NCBI RefSeq assembly: GCF_005889725.1
Contig: NZ_VCKX01000133.1
Coordinates: 1 to 32,162 of the forward strand
Direction of reading: 5' to 3'
From: Nonomuraea zeae
GTDB lineage: Bacteria > Actinomycetota > Actinomycetes > Streptosporangiales > Streptosporangiaceae
DNA: 32,162 bases
The notes below the pieces were generated by a model. It was not told the origin of the DNA. It worked only from the letters and a program-made list of their open reading frames with translations, and searched no databases. This document shows positions 14,568 through 22,975 of this stretch, piece by piece. Each line of letters starts with the position of its first letter. Within the stretch, counting starts at the first letter, position 1. A program made the position numbers and the translations under genes.

Positions 14568-14731
14568 CCGGCGAGCCGCCCTGACGCCCCGTCCGGGTGG
14601 CCCTCGCCGTCACGCTCCGTTCCGGAAACCTGGCGCGTCGAAGTGCCGTCCGCCGCCGCGGCGTCCCTCGGGGCCGGGGAGCCTGGGCCCGCCGCCGCCG
14701 CGGCCACGCTCCCATGGACATCGGCGTGGAT

Positions 14732-14755
14732 CCGTACGATCATCGCACCGTACGA
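14732..14755. promoter_or_regulatory. Direct repeat CCGTACGA upstream of the LAL regulator
   Basis: CCGTACGA occurs at 14732-14739 and 14748-14755 (16-bp period), flanked on both sides by GGATCC (14728-14733 and 14758-14763). It lies 38 bp before the preferred start of the regulator gene and may be a control site. Confidence 0.35.
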
Positions 14756-14792
14756 CGGGATCCTGGCCGGCTCTCTGCGTGACGGAGGACGC

Positions 14793-17573
14793 TTGACCGA
14801 GGTGAGGATACGGCGTGAGCTTGTCGGCCGGGCCGACGAGACTTCCCTGGTGGAGGCCGCGATCACCGACGGTCACCGCTTGGTCCTCATTGACGGCGAG
14901 CCGGGAGTGGGCAAGACCCGGCTGCTGGAGCATCTGGTCGAACGGGCGCACGCCGCCGGGCGTACGGTGCTGGCCGGCAGCGCCACCGAGTTCGAGCGGC
15001 TCGTCCCCTTCGGGACGTACGTGGACGCCTTCACCCGCCTGACCGACGCCGCCCCCAGCCCGCCGGCGGAGGCGGCGCTGCGTGCGCTGCTGTCGGCGGA
15101 CAAGGCCGACCAGCTCGATCGCTACCACACCTATCGCGACATCCGATCGTTCCTGGCCGAGCTGGCCGACGACCGGGGCGTCGTCCTGGCGCTCGACGAC
15201 CTGCACTGGGCGGACGCGCCCTCGCTCGAACTGACCGAGTTCCTGCTCCGGCGCCCGCCGGCCGCCGGGTTCACGCTGGCCATCGCCTGCCGGTCGGACG
15301 CGGTCCCGCCGGTGGTGGGCGAAGCCGTCGCCCGCCGGGATCCGCGCGTCACCCGGCTGAGCCTGGCCCCGCTCGGCGAGGACGCGGCGGCCCTGCTGAT
15401 GCCGCCGGAGGTGGACCCGCGCCGGCGGCGGCTGATGTACCGGGTCAGCGGGGGAAATCCGCTGTTCCTGTGGGCGCTGCTGGACGCCGACGACCGGCGC
15501 CTGTCGGAGCTGGCCGAAGACCGGCCGGGGGCGACGCTCGCCCTCGAACAGACCCTGCTGGCGGTGCTGCGCCGGGAGCTGGACCGGCTCTCCCCCGCCG
15601 GGCGGCGGGCGGCCCACGCGGCGGCGGTCGCCGGCGAGCTGGCCTCGCTCGTCGTCATCTCCCACGTCGCCGAGCTCGACCTGGCCGGCACCGCCGCCGC
15701 CGTGGACGAGCTGTGCCGGCACGGTCTCGGCACGCTGGCGGGAGCGCGGTTCACGTTCCGGCATCCCCTGGTACGCGCCGCCGCGTACGACACGTGCGGA
15801 GCGGGCTGGCGTGTCGCCGCCCACGCCAGGATCGCCGATCACCTGCGCGGCAACGACGGCTCGCTGGCGTTGCTCGCCCACCACACCGAGCGGTGCGCCG
15901 AGCTCGGTGACGAGCGGGCCGCCAGGACGCTGGGCGACGCGGGCCTGGCCTACCTCGACTCGGCGCCGACGACCGCGGTGCGGCTGCTCCGCGAGGCCCT
16001 GCGGGTGCTGCCCGAACGCGACGACCTCGTCCCGTACCGCGGCGTGCTGCTCACCGGGCTGGCGCGGGGCACCGGCGTGATGGGCTCGCTGACGGAGAGC
16101 CGGCGCATCCTGCACGAAGTCATCCACCTGCCGCACGAGGTGGCCTCGGCGGCGGTGGCCTTCTCCTCGGTGATCTCGCGCATGCTCGGCCGGCTGGACG
16201 AGGCGCGGGCCCTGCTGAGCGCCCAGACCCGCAAGGCCGGGGACGACGGGCGGGTACGCGCCCAGCTCCTGTCCGAGCTGGCCGCCGTGGCCATGCTGCG
16301 CTCGGACCCCGGCGGTGCCAGGCGGCACGCGCACGAAGCCCTCGCGCTCGTGTCGAAGACGACCGATCCGGCTCTCGAGGCGGCGGCGTACGCGCTGCTG
16401 GCGGTGGCCTGCCTGCAGGACGGCGACCTCGCGGCGGCGCGGGCGCACAGCAGGCGCGCCGGCTGGCTGATGGACAGCGCCTCGGACACCGCGCTGGTGC
16501 CGCATGTCGAGCTGGTGGCGCCGCTGTCGTGGAGCGAGATCTCCCTGAACCGGCCCGCGGACGCCGAGCGCCATCTGGCCCGCGGCATCGACCTGGCCAC
16601 GCGGTCCGGCCGCAGCTACGCGATGCCGTACCTGCTGATCGGGCAGGCGCAGCTCAGGACCAGGGCCGGCCGCCTGGCGGAGGCCATCGAGATCGCCGAG
16701 CACGCCGCGTCGGCGTCCGAGTACATCCACAGCAGCGAGACGCTGGCGATGGCCCGATGCGTCCTGCTGTTGCCTGTCCTGTGGCGGCATGGCGTCGATC
16801 CCGCCATGACGCTCGCCGACTCGCTCACCGCCGCCGGCCCAGGGTCGGCCTGGTGGCAGGCGATCGCGTACGTGTCGGTGGCCCGGGTCCGGCTGGCCGG
16901 CCGCACCGGAGGCGATCACCCGCAGCCGCCGGTCCTGACCAGGGACACCGAGGTCGAACGGCTCGCCGTGCAGTCGATCCGCGCCGGAGCCGACGGCGAC
17001 GTGGGCACCGCGCTCGAACGGTCGGCGGCGGCGGTGGAGGCGGCGGGCGACCTCCCGTACCAGCTCGGCATCGCCTACGACGCCCGCGCCCGCGCGTTGA
17101 GCGGCCACGACGACCTGCCAGGGGCCGTGGCCGCCGCGCGGATCGCCGCCGAGCGGTTCGGCGAGGGCGGCGCGGTCGTCGAGCGGGGCGTGGCCCATCA
17201 GCTGCTCGCCACCGTCCACGGCCGCATGGGGGACGTGGCGTCGTCCCACGCCGAGATCGGCCGGGCCAAGGCCGCCTACCGGGAGTCGGGCGCGGACTGG
17301 CTGGCCGGGCAGCTGACCCGGGTGGAGCGGCGGCTCGCCGCCAGCGGGCAGCGGCACGTGGCGCGCGAGACGGCGCTGACGAAGCGCGAGCTCCAGGTGG
17401 CGGAGCTCATCAGCCAGGGGCTGACCAATCGGGAGGTCGCCGAGCAGCTGCAGGTCAGCCAGAAGACGGTGGAGACGCATGTGACGCGCATCTTCAGCAA
17501 GTTCGACGTGCGGTCGCGGGTGGCGCTGGCCAGACGGCTGGCGAGCCGGGGCGACCGCCCGGCGAGCGGTTGA
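14793..17573 (+). CDS. LAL-type LuxR family transcriptional regulator with AAA ATPase domain
   Basis: This large ATP-binding LuxR regulator (about 926 residues) has an N-terminal P-loop NTPase domain: Walker A GEPGVGKT (35-42) and Walker B VVLALDDLHWAD (130-141). A long alpha-helical TPR-like middle follows (about 350-850), and the C-terminal LuxR HTH is ALTKRELQVAELISQGLTN onward (about 860-915). LAL proteins activate pathway genes in response to a signal, often in antibiotic or sugar metabolism; the targets here are unknown. The start is uncertain: TTG at 14793 has GGAGGA 3 nt upstream, GTG at 14802 lies 12 nt from the same site, and a GTG at 14643 would add a poorly conserved 50 residues. 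The gene stands alone and converges on the SGNH hydrolase gene. Confidence 0.88.
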   Translation: MTEVRIRRELVGRADETSLVEAAITDGHRLVLIDGEPGVGKTRLLEHLVERAHAAGRTVLAGSATEFERLVPFGTYVDAFTRLTDAAPSPPAEAALRALLSADKADQLDRYHTYRDIRSFLAELADDRGVVLALDDLHWADAPSLELTEFLLRRPPAAGFTLAIACRSDAVPPVVGEAVARRDPRVTRLSLAPLGEDAAALLMPPEVDPRRRRLMYRVSGGNPLFLWALLDADDRRLSELAEDRPGATLALEQTLLAVLRRELDRLSPAGRRAAHAAAVAGELASLVVISHVAELDLAGTAAAVDELCRHGLGTLAGARFTFRHPLVRAAAYDTCGAGWRVAAHARIADHLRGNDGSLALLAHHTERCAELGDERAARTLGDAGLAYLDSAPTTAVRLLREALRVLPERDDLVPYRGVLLTGLARGTGVMGSLTESRRILHEVIHLPHEVASAAVAFSSVISRMLGRLDEARALLSAQTRKAGDDGRVRAQLLSELAAVAMLRSDPGGARRHAHEALALVSKTTDPALEAAAYALLAVACLQDGDLAAARAHSRRAGWLMDSASDTALVPHVELVAPLSWSEISLNRPADAERHLARGIDLATRSGRSYAMPYLLIGQAQLRTRAGRLAEAIEIAEHAASASEYIHSSETLAMARCVLLLPVLWRHGVDPAMTLADSLTAAGPGSAWWQAIAYVSVARVRLAGRTGGDHPQPPVLTRDTEVERLAVQSIRAGADGDVGTALERSAAAVEAAGDLPYQLGIAYDARARALSGHDDLPGAVAAARIAAERFGEGGAVVERGVAHQLLATVHGRMGDVASSHAEIGRAKAAYRESGADWLAGQLTRVERRLAASGQRHVARETALTKRELQVAELISQGLTNREVAEQLQVSQKTVETHVTRIFSKFDVRSRVALARRLASRGDRPASG

Positions 17574-17580
17574 CGGGCGA

Positions 17581-17613
17581 AGCCGCCGGACGGCTCGCGC
17601 TCGTCCGGCGGCT
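17581..17613. terminator. Bidirectional terminator
   Basis: A perfect 12-bp stem (17581-17592 with 17602-17613) with a 9-nt loop lies between convergent stops at 17573 and 17625. Confidence 0.7.
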
Positions 17614-17624
17614 CCGGCTGTGGT

Positions 17625-19634
17625 CTAGGCCCACTCCTCGCTGGTGATCTCGGTGACGTCGTCGTTGACGTTGACGTTGGGCATGCAGGGGTCGGGCTTG
17701 GGGACGATCTTGAACTGGATCCAGATGAGCCGGATCGGCTCGCGCAGTCCTCCGCCGCTCACGACGGACGTCGAGGCCTGCATGCCCCCGCCGCCGGACT
17801 GCTCCACCTGAGTGGGCTTGCACGGGTCCCCGTTGGGGGCGTTCGTGGCCCCACCGGTGCCGCCCGTACCGCCGGTGCCGCCCGTGCCGCCGGTGCCGCC
17901 GCCGTCGCCGCCACCGGTACCGCCGCCGTCGCCACCACCCGTACCGCCACCGTCGCCGCCGCCGGTGCCGCCGCCAGTGCCACCACCAGTGCCGCCGCCC
18001 GTGCCGCCACCTGTACCTCCGCCGGTGCCACCGCCAGTGCCGCCACCGGTGCCACCGCCAGTGCCGCCGCCGCCTGAGCCGCCCGACTCACCGGTCGGGT
18101 AGGTGTACGTGGCGGGGATCCAGCTGTACGTCGGGCCGCTGCCGTAGTTACCGCCACCGCCGATGCCCCCGCTGACCACCTGCGCCCCCGGGATCGCCGG
18201 GAACGGGATCGGATCGGTCACGATGGTCACCGGGAAGGCGGTCTCACCGTTCGGGCGAATGTAGTGGCAGATGCTGTCGATCTCGGTCCCTTCGCACAAC
18301 AGCTCGGGGTGAGCGCGTGCCCATTCCTCGAACTCCGCGTCGGCGTCGGGGTCCTGCGCGTCGGCCACCGGGTTGGTGTGGACGTTGGTGAAGTCGGGAC
18401 CGTCGGGGAAGAGATCGGGGAACTCGCGGGCCATGACGGTGGCCAGCGCCTTGCCGATCGCGACGGCGCCGGGCTCGTTGGGGTGGAAGCTCTCCTGATT
18501 GATCTTGAAGACCTTGTTCACGCCCACGAGCTCCCACCGCGTCTTCAGCCCGTTGAAGTACGGCGCCGCCGTGCCGAGCTCATGACCGGCCACCACGCTG
18601 GTGCCGTTCGGCCCCGCCGTGTTCGGGTCGAACAGGACCAGTTTGACGTTCGGGTACCTGGCGCGGAAGTTCGTGACCGCGTCCTTGATCGCCTGGTTCA
18701 CCTTGTCGGCGAACGGATACATCTCGTCCAGGGCCGCGCCGGTGATCTGCTTGATGCCGGTGTTGCCCGACGCCTTGACGGCCAGCGGGTAGAGCGCCAC
18801 GATCAGCGCCGCGCCGGTCGCCTTGAGATGGGTGTCCACCAGGGCCTGTTCGACGTTGGCCGCGACCTGCGGCATCCGCTTCTTCAGCCGCTCCACCTCA
18901 AGGCGGACGTCACGCGCCTGATAGTTGTGGATCTCCGGGCTGTGGATGTCCTCGTCCAGCCAGCTCACATAGTGCGAGGCGATCGCGGACGACAGCAGCG
19001 ACCCGAAGCCGGCGTCGTTGCCGCCGAGCCCGAAGTAGACGATGTCGGAGTTCGCGGGAACGCCGTCGATCTGGGGCGGGTTGCGGACCACGTGGCAGTT
19101 GTCGTCCTCGCACTGCCGGTACATGAGATGTTTGGTCTGGGCTCCCGACGACGCGTTGAAGTGCAGCTTGTCGCCGCCCCAGGTGGTGCGGATCTCCTGG
19201 GGCAGGATCGTGTACGACCCGAACGGGTAGCGGCCCTGCTCCAGATAGGCCCAGGCCAGGTGAGACGGCGCGAAACCGGACTGGTGCACCCAGCGCTCCG
19301 GGCCCGGCCACCCGACGTAGCGGCTCTCGTGGCTCGCGCCTTCGCCGCTCGTGTAGCTGTCGCCGACCGTCGCCATCGTGTACGGCCGCCTCGGCGGCGT
19401 CGTCGTGGGATCGGGCGTCGGCGGCTCCTGGGTCGGAGGGGGCTCCCAGGTGGGAGGAGGGGTGGGGAACGTCGGGACGGGTTTGAACGTCGGCTTGACC
19501 GGCGGCGTCGTCGGGAGGAGCGCGGACTGCCCGGCCGACGCCGGAGCACTGGCCAGCACGGTCGCGACGAGGGCGGCCACGAGCCCGATCAGCCCGAACG
19601 TGAGCCATCTCGGTAACCGGTGGGGAGGTCGCAT
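17625..19634 (-). CDS. Secreted SGNH/GDSL hydrolase with Pro-rich and Gly-rich linkers
   Basis: This exported 669-residue protein has a signal peptide (RPPHRLPRW then a hydrophobic core, cleavage near ASAPASA, about residue 34). A Pro/Thr-rich linker (about 40-84) leads into an SGNH esterase domain (about 86-408): block I GDSYTSGEG (91-99, Ser93), block III GGND (204-207) and the catalytic His384 in ESFHPNEPG. A 78-residue (GGGT/GGGD)n segment (about 518-595) then precedes a 74-residue tail with two Cys and the acidic end EITSEEWA. The hydrolase probably cleaves an ester in lipids or polysaccharide outside the cell. The ATG at 19634 has GGAAGG 7 nt upstream; the ATG at 19649 does not. The role of the tail after the Gly repeat is unknown; anchoring or partner binding is a guess. 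Confidence 0.85.
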   Translation of the reverse strand: MRPPHRLPRWLTFGLIGLVAALVATVLASAPASAGQSALLPTTPPVKPTFKPVPTFPTPPPTWEPPPTQEPPTPDPTTTPPRRPYTMATVGDSYTSGEGASHESRYVGWPGPERWVHQSGFAPSHLAWAYLEQGRYPFGSYTILPQEIRTTWGGDKLHFNASSGAQTKHLMYRQCEDDNCHVVRNPPQIDGVPANSDIVYFGLGGNDAGFGSLLSSAIASHYVSWLDEDIHSPEIHNYQARDVRLEVERLKKRMPQVAANVEQALVDTHLKATGAALIVALYPLAVKASGNTGIKQITGAALDEMYPFADKVNQAIKDAVTNFRARYPNVKLVLFDPNTAGPNGTSVVAGHELGTAAPYFNGLKTRWELVGVNKVFKINQESFHPNEPGAVAIGKALATVMAREFPDLFPDGPDFTNVHTNPVADAQDPDADAEFEEWARAHPELLCEGTEIDSICHYIRPNGETAFPVTIVTDPIPFPAIPGAQVVSGGIGGGGNYGSGPTYSWIPATYTYPTGESGGSGGGGTGGGTGGGTGGGTGGGTGGGTGGGTGGGTGGGTGGGDGGGTGGGDGGGTGGGDGGGTGGTGGTGGTGGTGGATNAPNGDPCKPTQVEQSGGGGMQASTSVVSGGGLREPIRLIWIQFKIVPKPDPCMPNVNVNDDVTEITSEEWA
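17850..18078 (-). repeat. Tandem repeat encoding (GGGT/GGGD)n
   Basis: Imperfect 12-bp units code for Gly-Gly-Gly-Thr, with three Gly-Gly-Gly-Asp variants and a GGT-type end. Third positions vary between units, so this is not a recent perfect duplication. It is a coding low-complexity linker inside the SGNH hydrolase. Confidence 0.85.
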
Positions 19635-19811
19635 GAACAAGCCTTCCATTTCGCCGGAGGGAAACGCGGTGTCTTGCCGCAGGAATCATCCGCCGGCATG
19701 CGATCGCTAACATCGGGTGCTCCGCGTCATACCACCCCGACATTCCGCCCCGGGGACGCCGCCCCCGGCGAGGGCAGCCGGGCCGCGAGGACGCTCTCGA
19801 GACACCCGGTT

Positions 19812-19873
19812 GACATTAATCACAGGCCGAAATGTCCAGTTTTGCGTGACAAGTCCGTAATGGGACGGCAAAA
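19812..19873. promoter_or_regulatory. Inverted repeats in the SGNH/CAP divergent region
   Basis: GACATT (19812-19817) pairs with AATGTC (19831-19836); TTTTGC (19840-19845) pairs with GCAAAA (19868-19873) around an inner GTCC-GTAATG-GGAC. A perfect -35, TTGACA (19810-19815, plus), overlaps the first repeat, but no good -10 follows at 17-18 nt. It may control the CAP lipoprotein gene. Confidence 0.3.
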
Positions 19874-19911
19874 TGCGGGACCACCAGCCTCTCCCGCCAC
19901 TGGAGGAACCC

Positions 19912-20823
19912 ATGCGCAGACCCCTTGGACCCCTGGGTGTCCTCGCCGCCGTCGCCGGCCTCGCCGCCTGCTCCCCCTCCGCCGACCAGCCGCCGGCCGG
20001 AGCGGCCGGAGCGGTGCCCGAGGTGACCGCGCCGGCGAACGGCGCGGCGCCGGCACAGACCGGAAAGCCGGCCCCCCGATCGACCCCCGAGTCGGACGAT
20101 TGCCGCGTGAGCGTGGCCAGGCCGGGCATCTCCGCGCTCAGGATCCGGACGTCGGCGACCCGCCGTGACTGCGTGCACCCGGCGCTGCTGCGCATCCGGG
20201 TCAAGCGCGCCGTCCCCGGCGACGATCCGGTCGTCAAGAGCGGCGCCACCAGGAAGGGCCAGATCGCCCTGCAACTGCCCTGCGAGCCGGGCACGTACTA
20301 CGCCGTCGCCACCGACTACCGGGGCGGCACCACCACGTCCAAGGCCGTACGGCTGACGTGCGTCACCCCCACCCCCACGCCGCGAGAGACGAAGGCGCCG
20401 CCGGCTCCGGAGAAGAAGGCGACCGTCACGTCCGTCGGCACGGCGCTGGAGAACGAGGTCGTCCGGCTGACCAACGCCGAGCGGGCCAAGGGCGGCTGCG
20501 ACCCGCTCAAGCACGACGCGCGGCTGAGCAGGGCCGCGCTCGGTCACTCGGCCGACATGGCGAGGAACGACTACTTCGACCACGACTCCCAGGACGGCCG
20601 CGACATGGTCGACCGCATGCGCGCGACCGGCTTCACCGGCTCGGCCTGGGCCGAGAACATCGCCATGGGTCAGCGGTCGGCGGCCGAGGTGGTCCGGAGC
20701 TGGATGAACAGCGACGGCCACCGGCAGAACATCATGAACTGCTCCTACACCCTCATCGGGGTGGGCGCGGCCAAGGACTCGCAGGGACAGATCTACTGGA
20801 CGCAGGACTTCGCCGCCCGCTGA
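19912..20823 (+). CDS. CAP-domain (SCP/PR-1) lipoprotein
   Basis: This 303-residue exported lipoprotein has lipobox LAAC with Cys20, so it would be anchored on the outer face of the membrane. Residues 21-60 are an Ala/Pro-rich spacer, and 61-150 form a Cys-containing domain of unknown role (Cys64, 87, 124, 150). A Pro/Lys linker leads to a bacterial CAP domain at about 177-303. Its conserved residues are visible: His212 (LGHSADM), His224 (YFDHDSQDG), Glu248 (AENIAMG) and His270 (SDGHRQNIMN). Bacterial CAP proteins (YkwD type) are secreted and of uncertain biochemical role. The ATG at 19912 has GGAGG 5 nt upstream and starts the signal sequence. It is divergent from the SGNH hydrolase gene. 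Confidence 0.9.
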   Translation: MRRPLGPLGVLAAVAGLAACSPSADQPPAGAAGAVPEVTAPANGAAPAQTGKPAPRSTPESDDCRVSVARPGISALRIRTSATRRDCVHPALLRIRVKRAVPGDDPVVKSGATRKGQIALQLPCEPGTYYAVATDYRGGTTTSKAVRLTCVTPTPTPRETKAPPAPEKKATVTSVGTALENEVVRLTNAERAKGGCDPLKHDARLSRAALGHSADMARNDYFDHDSQDGRDMVDRMRATGFTGSAWAENIAMGQRSAAEVVRSWMNSDGHRQNIMNCSYTLIGVGAAKDSQGQIYWTQDFAAR

Positions 20824-20890
20824 GGTCGCGGGCGGCCGTTCGATCAGCCGGGCGGCTCGACCCGCGCACAAGCCGGCCGGCACGCCTTCG

Positions 20891-22975
20891 TCAGGTGCGG
20901 GCGCGCCACAGCAGGTAGACGAAGTACGGCGTGCCGATCAGCGCCGTCACCAGCCCCGCCGGCACCTGCGCCGGCGCGATCACGGTACGGCCGAGCGTGT
21001 CGGCGAGGCTGACCAGCAGCCCGCCGAGCAGCGCGGCCACCGGCAGCACCCGGGCGTGGTGCGCCCCGACCAGGGCGCGGGCGGCATGCGGAGCCACCAG
21101 CCCCACGAAGCCGACGACCCCGACGGCCGAGACCGCCGTGGAGGTGAGCAGGACGGCGCCGGCGAGCGCGCCCAGCCGTACCGGCTCCAGGGGCACGCCC
21201 AGGATGCGCGGGGTGTCCTCGTCCAGGGACAGCAGGTCGAGGTCCCTGCGCAGCCAGGCCAGCAGCGGGATCACGATCACCAGCGCCAGCGCGACGGGAA
21301 TGAGCTGCTCCGGGACGCGGCCGTAGGTGGAGCCGGACAGCCAGGTCAGGGCCTTGGCCGTGTTCCACGGGTCGGACATCACGATGATCAGCACGGTGAT
21401 GGCCGTGCAGATCGCCTGCACGGCGACCCCGATCAGGACCAGGCGGTCCGAGCTCAGCCCGCCCCGCCACGCCAGCCCGTACACCAGGGCGAACGCGATC
21501 ATCGCGCCCAGGCCGGCGGCCACGGACATCGTCCAGATCCCGGCCAGCGGCACCAGGGTGAGCAGCGCGACCGCGCCGACGCCCGCTCCGGTGGTGACGC
21601 CGAGCACGCCCGGCTCGGCCAGCGGGTTGCGGCACACGGCCTGCACGGCGGCGCCCGCCACGGCCAGCGCCGCGCCGGCCAGCACGGCGGCCACCACTCT
21701 TGGCCAGCGCTGGTCCAGGACGAAGGTCAGCGCCCGCCCGCTGCGGCTCTGCAGCCAGTTGGCCACGTCACCCGCGAGCAGCCACCGGTCACCGCCCAGC
21801 AGGCCGAGCAGCAGCGCGCCCGCCAGCAGGGCCGCGCAGACGGCGACCACGACCAGGAACGCGGTGCGGGACCGGGCCGCGCCGGTGCGTACGGCGGGCG
21901 GCCTGCGGGTCGGGCCGGCGTCGCGGTAGCGGCGGGCCAGCCAGATCATCACCGTCGCGCCGAGCACGGTGGTCACCACGCCGGGCGGCACCTCCACCCC
22001 GGCCTGCGCGCCGAGCACGGCCCGCAGCATGATGTCGGAGCCCAGCACGATCAGCACGCCGGCCAGCCCGGACAGGGGCACCAGCACGCGGTGCCGGTGC
22101 AGCCCGGGAATGGACTTGGGCAGCAGCCGCACGACCACCGGCGCGCACAGCCCGACGAACCCGATGGGCCCCGCGATCGTCACCGCGGCGGCGGCCAGCA
22201 GCACGGCCAGCAGCGTCAGCCACAGGCGCAGCCGCCGCACGTTCAGTCCGAGCACGGTGGCGGTGTCGTCGCCGAGGCCGAGGATGTCAAGCCGGGGCCC
22301 GGCCAGCACGGCGGCGGCCAGCGCCACCACGATCAGCGGGCCGAGCTGGGTGACGGCGGCCAGGTCGCTCTGCACGAGCGAGCCGCTGCCCCAGGCGTAG
22401 AGCCCGGTGGTCTCCTGCTGGAAGAGGATCATGACGAGGTTCGTCAGTGAGTGCAGCGCCAGCGACGTGGCCGTGCCGGCCAGGATCAGCCGGGTCGTGC
22501 CGGTGCGCCCGCCGGCCGACAGCGCCAGCACCAGCGCGGCGGCGGCCAGCCCGCCGATCAGCGCCAGCCCGCCCGACGCCGCGACGGGCAGCGCCAGCCC
22601 GAACGCGGCCGCGGTGACGACCGCCAGGTACGCGCCCGAGCTGACGGCCAGCGTGTCCGGCGAGGCCATGGCGTTGCGGGCGACCGCCTGCAGCAGCGCG
22701 CCCGCGGCCCCCAGCGCGAGGCCGACGCAGAGGCCGGCCAGCAGCCGCGGCAGCCGCGAGGCCACCAGCACGCGGGCGGCCTCCTCGGCGGTGCCGGAGT
22801 CGCCGCCGAACGGCAGCGCCAGCAGGTCGAGCGCGCCGATCGACGAGGTGCCCTGTGTCACGTGCACGGCCGCCACCAGGACGGTGGCGGCCAGCGCGAG
22901 AAGGAAGACCCCGGCGGTGCCCAGCCGCCGCAGCGGCGTGGTGGGCGGTGCCGGGGTCAGGACGTCCGTGCTCAA
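20891..22975 (-). CDS. Fused double FecCD permease for iron-siderophore uptake (FhuB-like)
   Basis: This 694-residue integral membrane protein is made of two FecCD permease units in one chain, so it can supply the whole channel of the importer. The first unit spans about 15-350 with SRLPRLLAGLCVGLALGAAG (73-92) and RNAMASPDTLAVSSGA (100-115). The second spans about 370-694 and repeats the pattern with QRWPRVVAAVLAG and RNPLAEPGVLGVTTGA. Both units carry a cytoplasmic coupling segment (VLGLNVRRLRLW in the first and ILGVPLEPVRLG in the second). The start is TTG at 22975, whose last two bases join the TGA of the binding-protein gene (TTGA overlap), implying translational coupling; no better start exists in frame. 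Extensions upstream of it read through the neighbour and are not coding. Confidence 0.9.
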   Translation of the reverse strand: MSTDVLTPAPPTTPLRRLGTAGVFLLALAATVLVAAVHVTQGTSSIGALDLLALPFGGDSGTAEEAARVLVASRLPRLLAGLCVGLALGAAGALLQAVARNAMASPDTLAVSSGAYLAVVTAAAFGLALPVAASGGLALIGGLAAAALVLALSAGGRTGTTRLILAGTATSLALHSLTNLVMILFQQETTGLYAWGSGSLVQSDLAAVTQLGPLIVVALAAAVLAGPRLDILGLGDDTATVLGLNVRRLRLWLTLLAVLLAAAAVTIAGPIGFVGLCAPVVVRLLPKSIPGLHRHRVLVPLSGLAGVLIVLGSDIMLRAVLGAQAGVEVPPGVVTTVLGATVMIWLARRYRDAGPTRRPPAVRTGAARSRTAFLVVVAVCAALLAGALLLGLLGGDRWLLAGDVANWLQSRSGRALTFVLDQRWPRVVAAVLAGAALAVAGAAVQAVCRNPLAEPGVLGVTTGAGVGAVALLTLVPLAGIWTMSVAAGLGAMIAFALVYGLAWRGGLSSDRLVLIGVAVQAICTAITVLIIVMSDPWNTAKALTWLSGSTYGRVPEQLIPVALALVIVIPLLAWLRRDLDLLSLDEDTPRILGVPLEPVRLGALAGAVLLTSTAVSAVGVVGFVGLVAPHAARALVGAHHARVLPVAALLGGLLVSLADTLGRTVIAPAQVPAGLVTALIGTPYFVYLLWRART

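Noticed and set aside
14610..17480. Long minus-strand open frame opposite the LAL regulator
   Set aside because: It lacks any domain or ribosome site and has shadow-type composition; the plus strand has Walker and HTH motifs.
17850..18078. CRISPR-like or mobile repeat array
   Set aside because: The units are 12-bp, in frame and code for Gly-Gly-Gly-Thr/Asp inside a secreted protein; there are no spacers.
20824..20890. Terminator between the CAP and permease genes
   Set aside because: Only a short GGTCG/CGACC outer pairing (20824-20828 with 20858-20862) and mismatched inner bases; too weak to list as a feature.
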